From positions 1 through 64,000 of the forward strand of contig JALIHJ010000018.1 in assembly GCA_022984795.1 (NCBI GenBank): a stretch of 64,000 nt of DNA, in the 5' to 3' direction. A program made the position numbers and the translations under genes. The notes below the pieces were generated by a model that saw only the letters and a program-made list of their open reading frames with translations, had not been told where the DNA came from and did not search any database. This DNA is from Fabrea salina (lineage: Eukaryota; Ciliophora; Heterotrichea; Heterotrichida; Fabreidae). Positions 35,929-47,096 of the stretch are shown in pieces. The first letter of the stretch is position 1; each line of letters starts with the position of its first letter.

Positions 35929-36881
35929 AGTTTGTCAAAAAAGTTAGAGTAAAGCACCGAAAGAGTAATGAGAATTGCTTCTTCTGTTCTGATAGTGCGG
36001 GTTCCTTGACTAGGGCACACGTTTAAATAGTAGTCAAACAAGGACTCAGGGTCAGTTTCTTCAATGCTTTCGTCGGCTTCTAAAATGTCTTCTATTCCTG
36101 CTAAGCCTCCAAACACAATTAAGCAGTGGCTGAAAGTTGCAAGTTCTGAAAAACTGTTCAAGCTTTTTCCTTTGTCTGAAGTGCCTACTTTTAAGTCATA
36201 ACCTCCTTCATAGGGACACTCGCTAAAAACACTCCTTATGTCTGGAGCTATGCGGGTTTGGTAGCCCCAGTAAGTCCCTGCTTTGAACTTTGGTTCTGTT
36301 TGAGGAACAACTGTTCCACTAAGTTCTGCTTATGTCTTACTTTTAGCACTGGGGTCGTCAAGTTTCACAGTAACTCGAGTCCCAGGAGCAAGTTTGTAGT
36401 TAATTGTGGCGTCTTTTTTAAGTCCAATGTTGACCCAGCTGCCAGAGCCTTCTTTGCAGGGTCTTTCTACAGTGACTCCTTCCCTGTAGTCACTTATTTC
36501 GTCGCTGCGGAGGTGGTGTGGAGTGTCTAGAGGGTTGAGGAGTCCTGAAAACTTAAGGTCAGGGTGCATAGGAAATAGCTTTTTGCGGAGGTACTGAGGA
36601 GTTTCTAGGTACTCTAGGTTGCGGGTGAAGAACCCCACTCCTTCGAACTTGGTGTGGGAAGTTTTGGCTGTGTGGGAGTCTTTGAGGATTACAACTTCGT
36701 CTACTTGGTATATAGCTGCAGCCCTTGCGACTTGTGAAACTAAGTAAGCTCTTAACTCAGGAGACTGTGCGTTGTACAAAATGGAGTCTGGAACTACGAT
36801 GGAAACAGTGAACTGGGGCTTTTTCTTTTTGTGAGGTGCAGAAGAGGTCTGGTGCTTCCTCTTTTTAGGCAAGTTATCCAT
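35925..36881 (-). CDS. SPOUT-class methyltransferase, SPOUT1/C9orf114 family
   Basis: 313 residues from two exons (36341-36881 and 35925-36325) joined by removal of a 15-nt intron at 36326-36340. The basic N-terminus (KKRKHQTSSAPHKKKKPQF) precedes a strand-rich core with FTVSIVVPDSIL, TRNLEYLETPQYLRKKLFP and, across the splice, YWGYQTRIA, SECPYEGGYDLKVGTSDKG, CLIVFGGLAGIE and CPSQGTRTIRTEEAILITLS. These are the SPOUT1 family motifs, including the knotted C-terminal SAM-binding region. Members modify RNA and act at mitotic spindles in animals. All core motifs are intact. Confidence 0.9.
36326..36340 (-). other. 15-nt spliceosomal intron
   Basis: Minus-strand sequence GTAAGACATAAGCAG. It splits a Lys codon (A + AA). 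Removing it joins LDDPSAK to LSGTVVPQTEPKFKAGTYWG and restores the conserved SPOUT1 order; without removal the frame meets TAA inside the intron. It ends in CAG, not TAG. Confidence 0.9.
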
Positions 36882-36908
36882 TATTAGTAAATGACTTCTA
36901 GAATATAT

Positions 36909-38087
36909 ATGTCGGGCAAATTTAGAATTTACGGAAGGTTTGCAGTGCCGATTTTGCTGTTAGTCATGGTCCACTATTACATTGAAAGCACTCCTTTGCC
37001 TTCAGAAGTGTATTTGGACTTTTGCGATATCACAGAAAAAAAGGGCTACCAGTGTTCTACTCATTACGTCACTACTGAAGATGGGTACATTCTGACCATG
37101 TTCAACATCAAAAACAAGAAGCAGCCAGGAAAACCTGTGTTGATGGTCCACGGAGTCTACGCCACTGCAGACGGCTTCGTTATCAATGTGAACGGCAAAG
37201 CCCCTGCTTTTAGTTTGGCCGATGCTGGCTACGATGTGTGGCTTCCCAACACTAGAGGAACTTTCCACAGCCAAGCCCACAAGTACCTGGACTTGGATTC
37301 CAAAGAGTTTTGGAGTTGGACTGCAATAGAAACAGCTAGATACGACTTGCCAGCAGTCATAGAGTTCGTGAAGGAGTTTACTTCCCAAGAACAAGTTGGG
37401 TACATAGGGCACTCTTTGGGGGGGTCTATGATGTTTTTCATGTTGGCTGTGAAGCCTGAGTTAGAAAAAGACCTTTCCATAGTAATTTCTTTGTCTTCCA
37501 CTCTTGCTAAGTTCAAAAGCGAAAGTTTGTTGATGAACTTAGTCACTTCTGACTTCTCCATCGAAACTATGGACTTCTTGGGGGTCAAGCAGGTTCTGGA
37601 AAAGCCTACTTTGTTCATGACTAAGTTTCTGCAGGCCTTCCCTAACTTTGCGTACTGGATCACTTGGGACCGGTACGACCCTTTGTTGCACGGCGACTCA
37701 GTAAGCCCTCTTGCTTACTACTCCTACAAGTACTCTGGAGGAACCTCCTTGGAGAACCTTAGGTTTTTGCGCAGAGTCATAGACAGTCCTTCTTATGAAT
37801 TAAGTCACTGGGACTTTGGAGAGCAAAAGAACTTAGAGATCTACGGGAAACCCCGTATAGGCAAAGTTGACTACTCAAACATCAGGGCAAAGGTAGCTCT
37901 GTTAGGGGGGCTTTACGACTTAGTAGTTAAGCCCGGAGACATCGAAAGGTTTGCTAGACTCTTGCCACAGGAAAGTTTGGTTTTCAAAAAGCTCAATTAC
38001 CAGCATGACCACTGCAGTTTCCTTTTTTCGTCTGACCAAAAATATATGGAAGACGTTTTAAGTCTTCTAAAACAGCACTTTAATTAG
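36909..38087 (+). CDS. Acid-lipase-type alpha/beta hydrolase
   Basis: 392 residues from the ATG at 36909; an in-frame ATG at 36891 adds six residues but leaves only nine bases to the divergent start. A signal-anchor helix (FAVPILLLVMVHYYI) precedes the AB-hydrolase lipase body: oxyanion segment LMVHGVYATADG, NTRGTFHS, nucleophile elbow GHSLGGSM, acid LLGGLYDLVV and the catalytic His in HDHCSF. This matches lysosomal acid/gastric lipases that cleave cholesteryl esters and triglycerides. The full triad is present. The stop codon shares four bases with the stop of the converging gene. Confidence 0.9.
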   Translation: MSGKFRIYGRFAVPILLLVMVHYYIESTPLPSEVYLDFCDITEKKGYQCSTHYVTTEDGYILTMFNIKNKKQPGKPVLMVHGVYATADGFVINVNGKAPAFSLADAGYDVWLPNTRGTFHSQAHKYLDLDSKEFWSWTAIETARYDLPAVIEFVKEFTSQEQVGYIGHSLGGSMMFFMLAVKPELEKDLSIVISLSSTLAKFKSESLLMNLVTSDFSIETMDFLGVKQVLEKPTLFMTKFLQAFPNFAYWITWDRYDPLLHGDSVSPLAYYSYKYSGGTSLENLRFLRRVIDSPSYELSHWDFGEQKNLEIYGKPRIGKVDYSNIRAKVALLGGLYDLVVKPGDIERFARLLPQESLVFKKLNYQHDHCSFLFSSDQKYMEDVLSLLKQHFN

Positions 38088-38722
38088 TTAAGTTTAGGAC
38101 GATTAACACAAGAAGTAACTAGTAAAACACAACCCATACAAGTCACTAGTAAAAAGCTCAGAGTTTTGAAAGTAAGGGGCTCTACAAAGCTATTGAGTAC
38201 CTCTGCCAGTAACATAGCTCCCAAACTACTGCTTAAAGCAACCTCGTACGGGTCTCTGGACATGCACTTTTCCATTTCTCTGCAGTAATCGTTAGCAAAG
38301 GGCACGCGCTCTTGGGGGTCACACTTGTTTTCAAGGTAGTTTTGAGCACACTGCTCAATTTCGATAGAGGCTTCTTTTGCACTTAGTTGAAGTTTCCTCT
38401 GGATGTCGCAATGCAATGTGTAGGCGCACACAAGCACCAAGGCCAAAAGACACCCTAGCACCACAAAAACAAACCCAAGTCTGAAGTACTCAAAGGTGTC
38501 CTTAGGGGGTTTAGACACAGGAAAGGGTTTTTCGTGGATAACTTGAGGAGGGTGCTTAGGTTTGGGCACAACAAGTGGTTTATCGTGTATGATTTTTTGT
38601 TCGTTTTCAGAAGGGGTGTTGTGTTTAGTGAAATACATAAGGTTGTACATCATGCTTTGGAAGTCCAAAAGGACTCCTTGCCAAAGCACTTCTTCCCTGG
38701 GCTTAGCTTTTTGGATTTTCAT
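38084..38722 (-). CDS. Brl1/Brr6-type nuclear envelope protein
   Basis: 212 residues from the ATG at 38722 (MKIQKAKPREEV). Two membrane helices, about 88-110 and 175-205 in this numbering, flank a Cys-rich lumenal loop: CAQNYLENKCDPQERVPFAN, YCREMEKCMSRDPYEVALSS, AEVLNSFVEPLTFKT. The four-cysteine pattern and the NxFxEPLTFKT end are the Brl1/Brr6 domain. These proteins sit in the nuclear envelope and help nuclear pore insertion. The family is known from fungi and protists and is absent from animals. The cysteines are all present. Confidence 0.88.
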   Translation of the reverse strand: MKIQKAKPREEVLWQGVLLDFQSMMYNLMYFTKHNTPSENEQKIIHDKPLVVPKPKHPPQVIHEKPFPVSKPPKDTFEYFRLGFVFVVLGCLLALVLVCAYTLHCDIQRKLQLSAKEASIEIEQCAQNYLENKCDPQERVPFANDYCREMEKCMSRDPYEVALSSSLGAMLLAEVLNSFVEPLTFKTLSFLLVTCMGCVLLVTSCVNRPKLN

Positions 38723-38751
38723 AATAATGACCACAATTAACAATCAATTTA

Positions 38752-40884
38752 TTAGAACAAATAGGAAAAGTCTCGTTTGGATTGCTGGGAAGGCTGCGAA
38801 CGAGGCAGACTGAAGTCAGCTTCTTCTTCGTTTTCTTTTATGCTGGCTAGGTTCTGTTCTCGTCTGTTGTACGCTGAAACGGGTTTTTCAGCTATGTCGT
38901 TGTTTAGGTATTTATAAAGAATTTCGTCTAGTTTGTTGAGTTCGTCGTTGGACCCGCTTTCGATTCTATCCAAAGCAGACATTCTGGCTTCGTTTCTCCT
39001 TTGCAAGTTCTGGATTCCTAAACTACTGTTAGCTGTGAAGTTGCCGTCGTAGCCTGAGTTAGAAGTAACTTCAGGCAGAGAAGGAAATACACTGTCTAAG
39101 TTAAGGGCCTTTTTTTGGGGTGGCGTTTCTGTGGGGAACTGGGTTTCGTTTTGAGTAATAGGAATGAACTTGCTTTCTCCTACTAAACTGCGTGCTGCGT
39201 AGTCTAGAGAAAGTGAGCCATCGTTCCTGGCCCGAGGTAGTTCTGGTGTGGGTTGCACAAAGGGCGGAAGTCTAGCAATAGGTTCTTGCTTTTGAGGCTT
39301 GGTGTTTACAAGGGCTGAGTACAGTTCTTTTTGGCGTATTTCTTCTTGAAGGTTTTTTTGTTTCATTTCGGACTTAATTCTTTCTAGTTCTCTTTGGGCT
39401 TCAAAGCGTTGCTCGTTAGCTAGTTGGCTTTCGTTTTTGAGTTTAAACACTGCTTCTTTGAGTTCGTTTTGTTGCCTTTCGAACTCCCCACGGAGTCTTT
39501 GGAGTTCGCTTTCAATGGCATTCTGGACTCTTCTGTTGGCTTCTAGAGTTAATTCGGACTGGTTTACTTGTTGGGGAGGTTGTTGGTTTTGAACCATGTT
39601 TTGGAAAAACTGGTTTTTAGGAGGGGACTTGGGTGGAGACTGGGGTTTCTGTGTGGGCTGGGAAGGTTGAAGTACGTCTATAGGAGTTCGGGGTCTTTTG
39701 GGTTTGTTTTTTGCAACAGCTACAGAGACGTTTTGGGCGTTGAAGTCGAAGAGATCCTGCATTTGTTTTTTCTTTTTTTCGTTTTCTCTTTTGTACTCTT
39801 CTTCGAGTTGGCGTCTTTCTTTTTCGAGTCTTTCTTCTTCAAGTCTTTCTTCTAGTATTTTCTGTCTTTTTTCTTCTTCTTTTTTTCTTCGTTTTTCTTC
39901 CATTTGTTCTTGCAGGGCTTTGTTTAGTTGCACCTTTTTTTGTTGTTCTGCTAACTTTTGGTAGTTTTTTTCAGACTGCGAAGATTCTTGCCTTGGAAGG
40001 TTGGTTGCTTGGGGGTTTTCTTGTGGGTAGTTAGATGAGTATTCTGGGACATGCTCAGGAGAGGCATACTCAGGTGGAGGAGCATAGTCAACAGGTGGAG
40101 GAGGGTACTCAGATGGAGCATACCTAAGCGGAGCATACTCAGGTGGTGCAGGTGGGTACTCAGGGGGTGCTGGAGGATGTTCTGGGTAATTTGGATATTG
40201 GGGAGGCAAGAAGCCTCCTGAGTAGTAGTCAGGAGGTTGTGCGTAGAAGTTTGGAGGTCTGTAGAACTCTTGTCTTTGGGGTTCTTGGGAGTACCTAGCG
40301 TACTGAGGCTTAGGTGGTTCTTTTTGGGCTTCAGCAGCTTTGTTGTAGTACTTTCCAGGGTTGAACCACCTAGGGTCGTTTTCATTGAAACGGGGAGGAC
40401 GGGCAGCAATAATGTTTCCAGAAGAGTCCCTAAAGGGAGCACCTGCACCAGGTTTGCCGAAAGGGAAGTATTCTTCTTGTTGTTGGGGACTTGGTTTCTT
40501 CATAGCTTTTTGTTCTTCCATTTGCTTTTGGAGTTCTCTTTTGTACTGTTCTTTTTCTTGCATAATGTGGATTTGGCCGCGGGACTGAGGACGTGGTCTA
40601 TTAGAAGGAACATAAGCTTGGGGTTCTGGGTTTTTTTGGCTTTGGTAGTAAGCTTTGTACTCCTCTTGCATTTGGCGTCTTTTTTCTTCAGCTTCGCTTA
40701 CTGGGTTCATGAAGAATGAATTTGGCTGGTAGGCCTGGGAGGTTTCTTGCGGAGGCGGAGTTAAGTGGTTAGCTGGAACTTGGTTAGGGGCTTCGTCGCC
40801 AACTCCAAGTTTTGCCCTGCGCCTGGCTTCGAGTCTTTCGTCTCGGGTTAGTCTGTTACTTGAGTTTTGTCCGAAGCCTTGCAT
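38752..40884 (-). CDS. CSPP1-like coiled-coil and proline-rich protein
   Basis: 710 residues. The N-terminal third has coiled-coil segments (YKRELQKQMEEQKAMKK) followed by YFPFGKPGAGAPFRDSSGNI, a motif I associate with the centrosome and spindle pole protein CSPP1. The middle (about 200-290) is a Pro/Tyr tract with repeated PPEY and PPAPPEY units. Then come dense charged coiled coils (EEKRRKKEEEKRQKILEERL). Basal body or axoneme tip association is likely by analogy. The tract repeats may vary in length between strains. Family call is moderate. Confidence 0.55.
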   Translation of the reverse strand: MQGFGQNSSNRLTRDERLEARRRAKLGVGDEAPNQVPANHLTPPPQETSQAYQPNSFFMNPVSEAEEKRRQMQEEYKAYYQSQKNPEPQAYVPSNRPRPQSRGQIHIMQEKEQYKRELQKQMEEQKAMKKPSPQQQEEYFPFGKPGAGAPFRDSSGNIIAARPPRFNENDPRWFNPGKYYNKAAEAQKEPPKPQYARYSQEPQRQEFYRPPNFYAQPPDYYSGGFLPPQYPNYPEHPPAPPEYPPAPPEYAPLRYAPSEYPPPPVDYAPPPEYASPEHVPEYSSNYPQENPQATNLPRQESSQSEKNYQKLAEQQKKVQLNKALQEQMEEKRRKKEEEKRQKILEERLEEERLEKERRQLEEEYKRENEKKKKQMQDLFDFNAQNVSVAVAKNKPKRPRTPIDVLQPSQPTQKPQSPPKSPPKNQFFQNMVQNQQPPQQVNQSELTLEANRRVQNAIESELQRLRGEFERQQNELKEAVFKLKNESQLANEQRFEAQRELERIKSEMKQKNLQEEIRQKELYSALVNTKPQKQEPIARLPPFVQPTPELPRARNDGSLSLDYAARSLVGESKFIPITQNETQFPTETPPQKKALNLDSVFPSLPEVTSNSGYDGNFTANSSLGIQNLQRRNEARMSALDRIESGSNDELNKLDEILYKYLNNDIAEKPVSAYNRREQNLASIKENEEEADFSLPRSQPSQQSKRDFSYLF

Positions 40885-40911
40885 TTTTATTAACTCGAAG
40901 CTGCAGGGAGC

Positions 40912-42066
40912 TTAATTAGACTTAAAGTGAATAATGTCTCCGTCTTCAACCTCGTAGTCTTTACCGCACTGTCTCAACTTGCCCTCTGCACGCACTGCAG
41001 CTTCGGAACCCGCTTCCATAAGGGTGTCGTATTTCATAACGTCAGCGCAGATAAACCCTTTTTCAAAGTCTGAGTGAATTACTCCTGCAGCCTGGGGAGC
41101 TTTGGAGCCTTTCCTAACAGTCCAGCACCTGACTTCGTCTTCGCCACAAGTGAAGAAGTATATTAACTGCAGAGAATTGTACCCAGTGCGGATGATCCGG
41201 GGCACCATACTTGTGGTTTTTTTCTCAGCAAGGAACTCAGAACGTTGTTGGGGTTCCATAGCTGCAACTTCTTGTTCGAAGTCAATGGAGTAAGGAATGA
41301 TGGGTCCGCCTCCGTGTTCTTGGACCCACTTCTGGATACTGACTAGCCACTTGTTCTTTTTGCGCAAGTAGTCGTTTGTGTTGAGGTTCACCAGGTACAC
41401 TATGGGCTTGGCTGTGAGGAACAGAATGCGGTTCAAAAACTCAATTTGTTTGTTGTTCCACTCAACGTCTTTGACCATCATGTTTTGTTCAAGGTTAGTT
41501 TTGACCTCTTCAAGTAACTCTTTCTCGAACTCCAAGTCCTTGTTTTTGCCCCTTTTCAAAGACTTCTCGATTTCTTCTAGCCGAGTTTCGCACCTTTCAA
41601 TGTCTTTTAAGCAAAGTTCGTGGTGAATGATTTCCAGATCTCTCACAGGGTTCACGTCGCCCTCAGTGTGTATAACGTCGGGGTCTGGAAAAGCCCTTAC
41701 TACGTGGAAAATCCCGTCTACAGCGTTGATGTGGGACAGAAAAGCGTTTCCAAGACCTGCACCGTCAGCAGCGCCAGGGACTAGGCCTGCAATATCGGTG
41801 ATGCTTAGGAAAGCTGGGACTTGGCTTCTAGGTTCAAACATTTTGCACAAGTTGTCGAACCTCTGGTCTGGAATGGGAACTCTAGCTTCGTGGGGGTCGA
41901 TGGTGCAGAAGGGGTAGTTTTCGGCAGGGATAGTTAAATTAGCCAAGAGGTTGAAGGTGCTGGACTTGCCTACGTTGGGGAGTCCTACAATGCCCATTCT
42001 GAGTGTGTTTTTGGGTCTTCCCAAAAGGGCCTTTTTAGTTTCTGGGGCCTTTTTCTTTCCGGGCAT
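40912..42066 (-). CDS. OLA1: Obg-like ATPase 1 (OLA1/YchF)
   Basis: 384 residues. The GTPase-fold core has G1 GLPNVGKSS (about 28-36), the IDPHEARVPIPDQRFD signature, and DIAGLVPGAADGAGLGNAFL with the 85-base-pair-equivalent lid helices after it. In place of NKxD the G4 region reads VNLNTND, in line with the ATP preference of this family. The C-terminal TGS domain ends in YEVEDGDIIHFK. OLA1 is a translation- and stress-linked ATPase present in all eukaryotes. Complete and intact. Confidence 0.95.
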   Translation of the reverse strand: MPGKKKAPETKKALLGRPKNTLRMGIVGLPNVGKSSTFNLLANLTIPAENYPFCTIDPHEARVPIPDQRFDNLCKMFEPRSQVPAFLSITDIAGLVPGAADGAGLGNAFLSHINAVDGIFHVVRAFPDPDVIHTEGDVNPVRDLEIIHHELCLKDIERCETRLEEIEKSLKRGKNKDLEFEKELLEEVKTNLEQNMMVKDVEWNNKQIEFLNRILFLTAKPIVYLVNLNTNDYLRKKNKWLVSIQKWVQEHGGGPIIPYSIDFEQEVAAMEPQQRSEFLAEKKTTSMVPRIIRTGYNSLQLIYFFTCGEDEVRCWTVRKGSKAPQAAGVIHSDFEKGFICADVMKYDTLMEAGSEAAVRAEGKLRQCGKDYEVEDGDIIHFKSN

Positions 42067-42140
42067 TAATTATAAAACTTACTTTTATTTAACTCTTTAG
42101 GTTTAATGACCAAGTGTTTAAGAACTAGTATTTTGGTGTT

Positions 42141-42147
42141 TATAAAG
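42141..42147 (+). promoter_or_regulatory. TATAAAG flush against a start codon
   Basis: TATAAAG ends at the base before the preferred ATG (42148) of the IF1-like gene. Similar placement is seen at 9944-9950 and 55977-55983. Confidence 0.3.
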
Positions 42148-42456
42148 ATGCAGTCTAGGTTGTTCAGAACGGGAGTCAGGTTGGTTCCCTCGCGAGGGTT
42201 TGTCATGGAAAGCATCAGAGACATTCTGAAGCGCAAAGAACTTGCTGAAGAAGACATCTACATATCTAAAAAGGACAAAGAAGCCATCAGAAAACAAATG
42301 GAAAAACTAAAGCAGCAAGAAATGGAAATGCAGGAAGAACTCCGAGTTAAGGACGAAGACAGAAGGAAACTCATACAAATCCTGCGCGAAAACAACGCTC
42401 GCTTGCCCGACCACACTATTGAAAGCATTCTCAAGTGGAAAAGCGGGGAAATTTAG
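42148..42456 (+). CDS. IF1-like mitochondrial ATPase inhibitor
   Basis: 102 residues from the ATG at 42148; an in-frame ATG at 42106 would add 14 residues. The start MQSRLFRTGVRLVPSRGF looks like a mitochondrial presequence. The mature part has RKELAEEDIYISKKDKEAIR, which resembles the inhibitory segment of IF1 (xREQAEEERYFR), followed by a long coiled coil. IF1 blocks ATP hydrolysis by F1 when the membrane potential falls. The match is short, so a different mitochondrial coiled-coil protein is possible. Confidence 0.5.
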   Translation: MQSRLFRTGVRLVPSRGFVMESIRDILKRKELAEEDIYISKKDKEAIRKQMEKLKQQEMEMQEELRVKDEDRRKLIQILRENNARLPDHTIESILKWKSGEI

Positions 42457-42499
42457 TGTAAATAATCCATGCACATATACTTATTAAACCCTGTGTAAC

Positions 42500-43882
<1,383 letters not shown>

Positions 43883-43900
43883 CTAGAACTACTAAATTAC

Positions 43901-45628
43901 TTAATGGCAAGTTTTCTGTGCCTGCTCTGCAAAGTATCTTACATCAATGTCTTCGTCTTTGTTCAGAACCCGCAGAGCCGTTTTGATTTGGTCAGTCAAA
44001 TTAGTTTCGTTGACTAAGGAGTAAATCTTCTTGATGGCTTTTGCAACGTTCAAGCGCACGTTGGGCACAGGGTCAGACACCAAATTCAGCACCACGGGCA
44101 CTATCTTCCCGCTAAGGGCCTGCTTAGAAACCGTCTCAGCAATACTCTGGGCTGCAATTACAGTTGTGAGTCTGCGCAAGTAACTCTCACTAAGTTCAGC
44201 TTCAAGGATTTCGTCCAAAAGTCTTTCTTCAAGCCAAGCACTTCCAAAGCACTCCACTAGCTTGTTAATAGACTCAATAGCTTTTTCTCGGACAGAAAAC
44301 ACTTGGTCCGTCAAGAGTTTCTTGAGGATAGGTGCTAAGTGTTCGTCAAAAAACTCCTTGCCTAGTTGTTTTCCTAAAACAGGAAGTGTTTCAACTACTT
44401 GTTGTCGGATTCGCCAGTTCTTATCATCCGAAAGGTCTGTGACTGCAGGCATGATTCCTTGGGCTAAGTTCTCAGCCCCTATGACTTGGTTGATGCTTTC
44501 TAAGTCGTTGAAAAGGCACATTCTGATGTCTGGAGACTCGTCTTTGAGTAAAGACAAAATAACACTCATTAAGTACTGGTTAGTTCTTGCTTTGCCAACT
44601 ATTGGACACAACTGGTTGATGTGGGAAGCCAGTGCTGCTTTCACGTAGTCAACGTCGTTTGCCAGTGGCGAAAGCACAGGCAGTATGTGAGAAGCCACTT
44701 CTTCTGCTTCAAGCAGTGCAGAGTAGTCGCCAACTTTGGAACAAGCTGCTGTCCTGACTTCTGACTCTTCGTCTTGCAAAAACTTCACAAAAGAAGGACA
44801 CAGAATACTCACTCTTTCTTCAGCGTTAAGTAAACTTCCTATTTCAGAAACCTTTTCAGCTAGCAAGTACCTGATCCTCCAACTGGTGTCTTCAAGTAAC
44901 TTTCTCAGAATCCTTATGAGTTTAGGTTTGGCTCCAGGGAGTGACTCCATGAAGTTCGTGAGGTTTTCCACTGCTAGCAGTCTGACAGAGTCTTCTTTGT
45001 CATCACTCAGAAGGTTCAGGCAGTCAAGTAAGTTTTCTTGGAACTGGGAAAGATGTGTGAGTGACTTCAAGGACTCCGCTGCAGCTTTTCTGACTTGGGG
45101 GTGGTTGTCTTCTAAAAGGTTCTTTAGAATCTCTAGGACTTGGGGTATTGCTTCTAGTTTAAGTTTGTTTGTTGATATTGGAACCAGGTTGGCAGCACCG
45201 ATTTTGGCTGAAAACCACTCTGCATAGCTGAGCCGTTTTAAAACGTCCAGTATAACAGGCTGGAGGGCAACAGTGTCTACTTGGTTCAGGATTTCTTTGA
45301 AACTATCCACAGCAGCAACTCGGACTGAAGGGTCTTCAACCTGGCACAATTCTTGCAAAGGTCCGAAGAGCACGTGGGCGTATTGTTTGCCGCCTACGTG
45401 ATCTACCATTTTGCCTAGGTTCTGTGCAAGTGCCACTAAGACCTCTTCTTCGTCGTCCATTAACTCTGAAAGGTAAGGAATGAGTTCGTTTCGGGTTCTT
45501 TCTTGGCCTAGCGCTACTGCTATGTTGCTTAGTTGTTGGACTGAATTGATTCTTCTGGAGACTTCGTCGCTTTTAAGTTCGTCAATGAGCACTGCTATTG
45601 GGTACAAAGAGTTCGACTCTGGATCCAT
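43901..45628 (-). CDS. Protein phosphatase 2A scaffold subunit A (PR65)
   Basis: 575 residues, near the ~589 of animal PR65. It is made of about fifteen HEAT repeats, visible as repeated D-x-x-x-V-R/K motifs (SVRLLAVENLTNF, SWRIRYLLAEKVSEI, NWRIRQQVVETLPVLG, NVRLNVAKAIKKI). The N-terminus LYPIAVLIDELKSDEVSRRI is typical. It holds the catalytic and regulatory subunits of PP2A. Intact. Confidence 0.95.
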   Translation of the reverse strand: MDPESNSLYPIAVLIDELKSDEVSRRINSVQQLSNIAVALGQERTRNELIPYLSELMDDEEEVLVALAQNLGKMVDHVGGKQYAHVLFGPLQELCQVEDPSVRVAAVDSFKEILNQVDTVALQPVILDVLKRLSYAEWFSAKIGAANLVPISTNKLKLEAIPQVLEILKNLLEDNHPQVRKAAAESLKSLTHLSQFQENLLDCLNLLSDDKEDSVRLLAVENLTNFMESLPGAKPKLIRILRKLLEDTSWRIRYLLAEKVSEIGSLLNAEERVSILCPSFVKFLQDEESEVRTAACSKVGDYSALLEAEEVASHILPVLSPLANDVDYVKAALASHINQLCPIVGKARTNQYLMSVILSLLKDESPDIRMCLFNDLESINQVIGAENLAQGIMPAVTDLSDDKNWRIRQQVVETLPVLGKQLGKEFFDEHLAPILKKLLTDQVFSVREKAIESINKLVECFGSAWLEERLLDEILEAELSESYLRRLTTVIAAQSIAETVSKQALSGKIVPVVLNLVSDPVPNVRLNVAKAIKKIYSLVNETNLTDQIKTALRVLNKDEDIDVRYFAEQAQKTCH

Positions 45629-45683
45629 GGCGCTTATTTATTATTTAAATTCGGTTTCTCCACATATAGTGTAATGTTACTTA

Positions 45684-46800
45684 TTAACCCAAGAAAAGGA
45701 AAAGAATGATAATGATCCAAATTGACATTGGAATTGCAGTGAACAAGTACATAGCAAAGTACATTTTGGATGCGTTGTCTACTTGGTTTTTGTGGTCCAC
45801 ACAAATCATAAAGACCTGTTGTGAAGTAGGTCCTGAGTAAATCACCATGCACATCACTGCCATCGTTACATTGCACCAACCTAAGTTGTAGAAGCCCCCT
45901 ATGATCCCCAGCCCAATGATAGGCATAACTACTTGCTTGGCAATGATGATTCCAATGATGTTTTTCCAGGGCATGTCTGCTTCTTTAGGGTACCCGTGAC
46001 TTAGGTTGGAGCCTAGAATCACATCAATTATTGGACCTGCAGTTCCTCCAAGCATTGTTATTGCTGCGTAGATGTTTCCTTTCAAAACGTAGTGGAACAC
46101 CCACTTGTCTATTCCGGGGATCAAAGCTAAAGGAATGGCAACAAGGGCCGCATAGGTAGGTGGGTTCATGATTTTTTTGATTTTCCACCACATACCACCT
46201 TTTCCTGGTTCAACTTCCTTTTCAGTATTGATGGGTTCGTCCATCATTTCGATGGCACTGGCTTCTATAGGGTCCTTTTCCATCAAGGCGTAGGCAACAG
46301 TCCACTTGTAGACTACAATGAACACTGTGAAAATCAGCACGTATTCTTCAGCGTGCTTCCCAAAGTCATGAATTCCATTTGTAATGGAGTCATGTTTAAG
46401 TACCGGCACAACGACTAGTGGAATGGCAGTTGTGTCTTCAAAGGCCACTGCTGTCATGATTAACTTCTTCATGTTGCTTTTGGCTTTCAGCAACCAAGCT
46501 AGCACCCAACCCACTCCTATTCCAATTACCATGTGGGCTGTGCAGAAGAACAAAAGCACGAAGAAGCCTGCAATATCATTGACATTGAGGTTCTCGATGA
46601 TAGCATGGAACAGCAAGCATGGCAGTATGAAGTTAATGGTGTAGTCTGACAGCTTTTCTACAGAAGATTTGTTGAGGATCTAAGTAGTTTCTTACCCCAA
46701 AACGAGTTGCTACTGCTGCTGAGCCGCACACAAGCCAAACGATGATGGCAATGTTCAAAGCTGCGAGACTGCATTCTCCTATAACCTTGGCCGATACCAT
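45684..46800 (-). CDS. PIN-like auxin-efflux-carrier family transporter
   Basis: 366 residues from exons 46696-46800 and 45684-46679 joined across a 16-nt intron. The first exon encodes one helix; the second starts ILNKSSVEKLSDYTINFILP, then CLLFHAIIENL, the N-terminal signature of the Mem_trans family (PIN/PILS-like). About ten helices are split into two five-helix bundles by a charged loop near the middle. The C-terminal bundle has the crossover region VILGSNLSHG. In non-plant eukaryotes the substrates of such carriers are unknown; ER or vacuolar location is typical of PILS relatives. A 16-nt intron in phase 0 near the start was needed to reach an ATG. Confidence 0.88.
46680..46695 (-). other. 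16-nt spliceosomal intron
   Basis: Minus-strand sequence GTAAGAAACTACTTAG, between codons GGG and ATC. Removing it joins a first-exon membrane helix to LSDYTINFILP of the transporter. It is one base longer than the other two introns in the window. Confidence 0.88.
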
Positions 46801-46860
46801 TATTTTTTATATATGCCCTTTAGGCATCACCTGATATGTCTGGCCCAAATTCAACTTTAA

Positions 46861-47010
46861 ATGGAGCAACGTAAAAAAATTTCTAACGCACTTTTCTGGG
46901 TCCGGGACACCTTTTCTAGTTTGCTTGACCACTCCACAAAATACCTTTCCAAGGTCAGTTTTCAAGTTGCCTTGATTTTGAGAAGGTTCGCAGTTCCCTG
47001 TCTTCTGTGA
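46861..47010 (+). CDS. Possible 49-residue small protein
   Basis: ATG at 46861 preceded by ACTTTAA, as at many real starts here; stop TGA at 47008-47010. The peptide has a charged start and an amphipathic or hydrophobic end (VSFQVALILRRFAVPCLL). It is divergent from the transporter gene with 60 bases between starts. No homolog is recognised. Confidence 0.4.
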   Translation: MEQRKKISNALFWVRDTFSSLLDHSTKYLSKVSFQVALILRRFAVPCLL

Positions 47011-47041
47011 ATTCTGTAGGCGCTCTGTGGTTGCTAGGGGT

Positions 47042-47096
47042 TTAGTGGCAGTTATTAGTAACTGAAGTGGTTTAATTCCGCATAAGGGCCACTAGT
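47042..47096. ncRNA. Candidate structured RNA element
   Basis: A 7-bp stem pairs TAGTGGC (47043-47049) with GCCACTA (47088-47094). Inside it are two hairpins: AGTTA-TTAG-TAACT (47050-47063) and GTGG-TTTAATT-CCGC (47067-47081, one G-T pair, 7-base loop). The three-way junction is tRNA-like in outline but has no anticodon arm. The strand is not determined. A second weaker hairpin, AAGCT to AGCTT, lies downstream at about 47108-47131. Confidence 0.3.

Noticed and set aside
47041-47096. U4 snRNA
   Set aside because: AGTGGCAGT at 47044-47052 recalls the U4 5' end, but the U6-pairing stem II sequence and k-turn are missing.
47041-47096. tRNA gene
   Set aside because: GGTTTAATTCC is B-box-like and the fold has two short arms, but there is no anticodon arm or proper A box.
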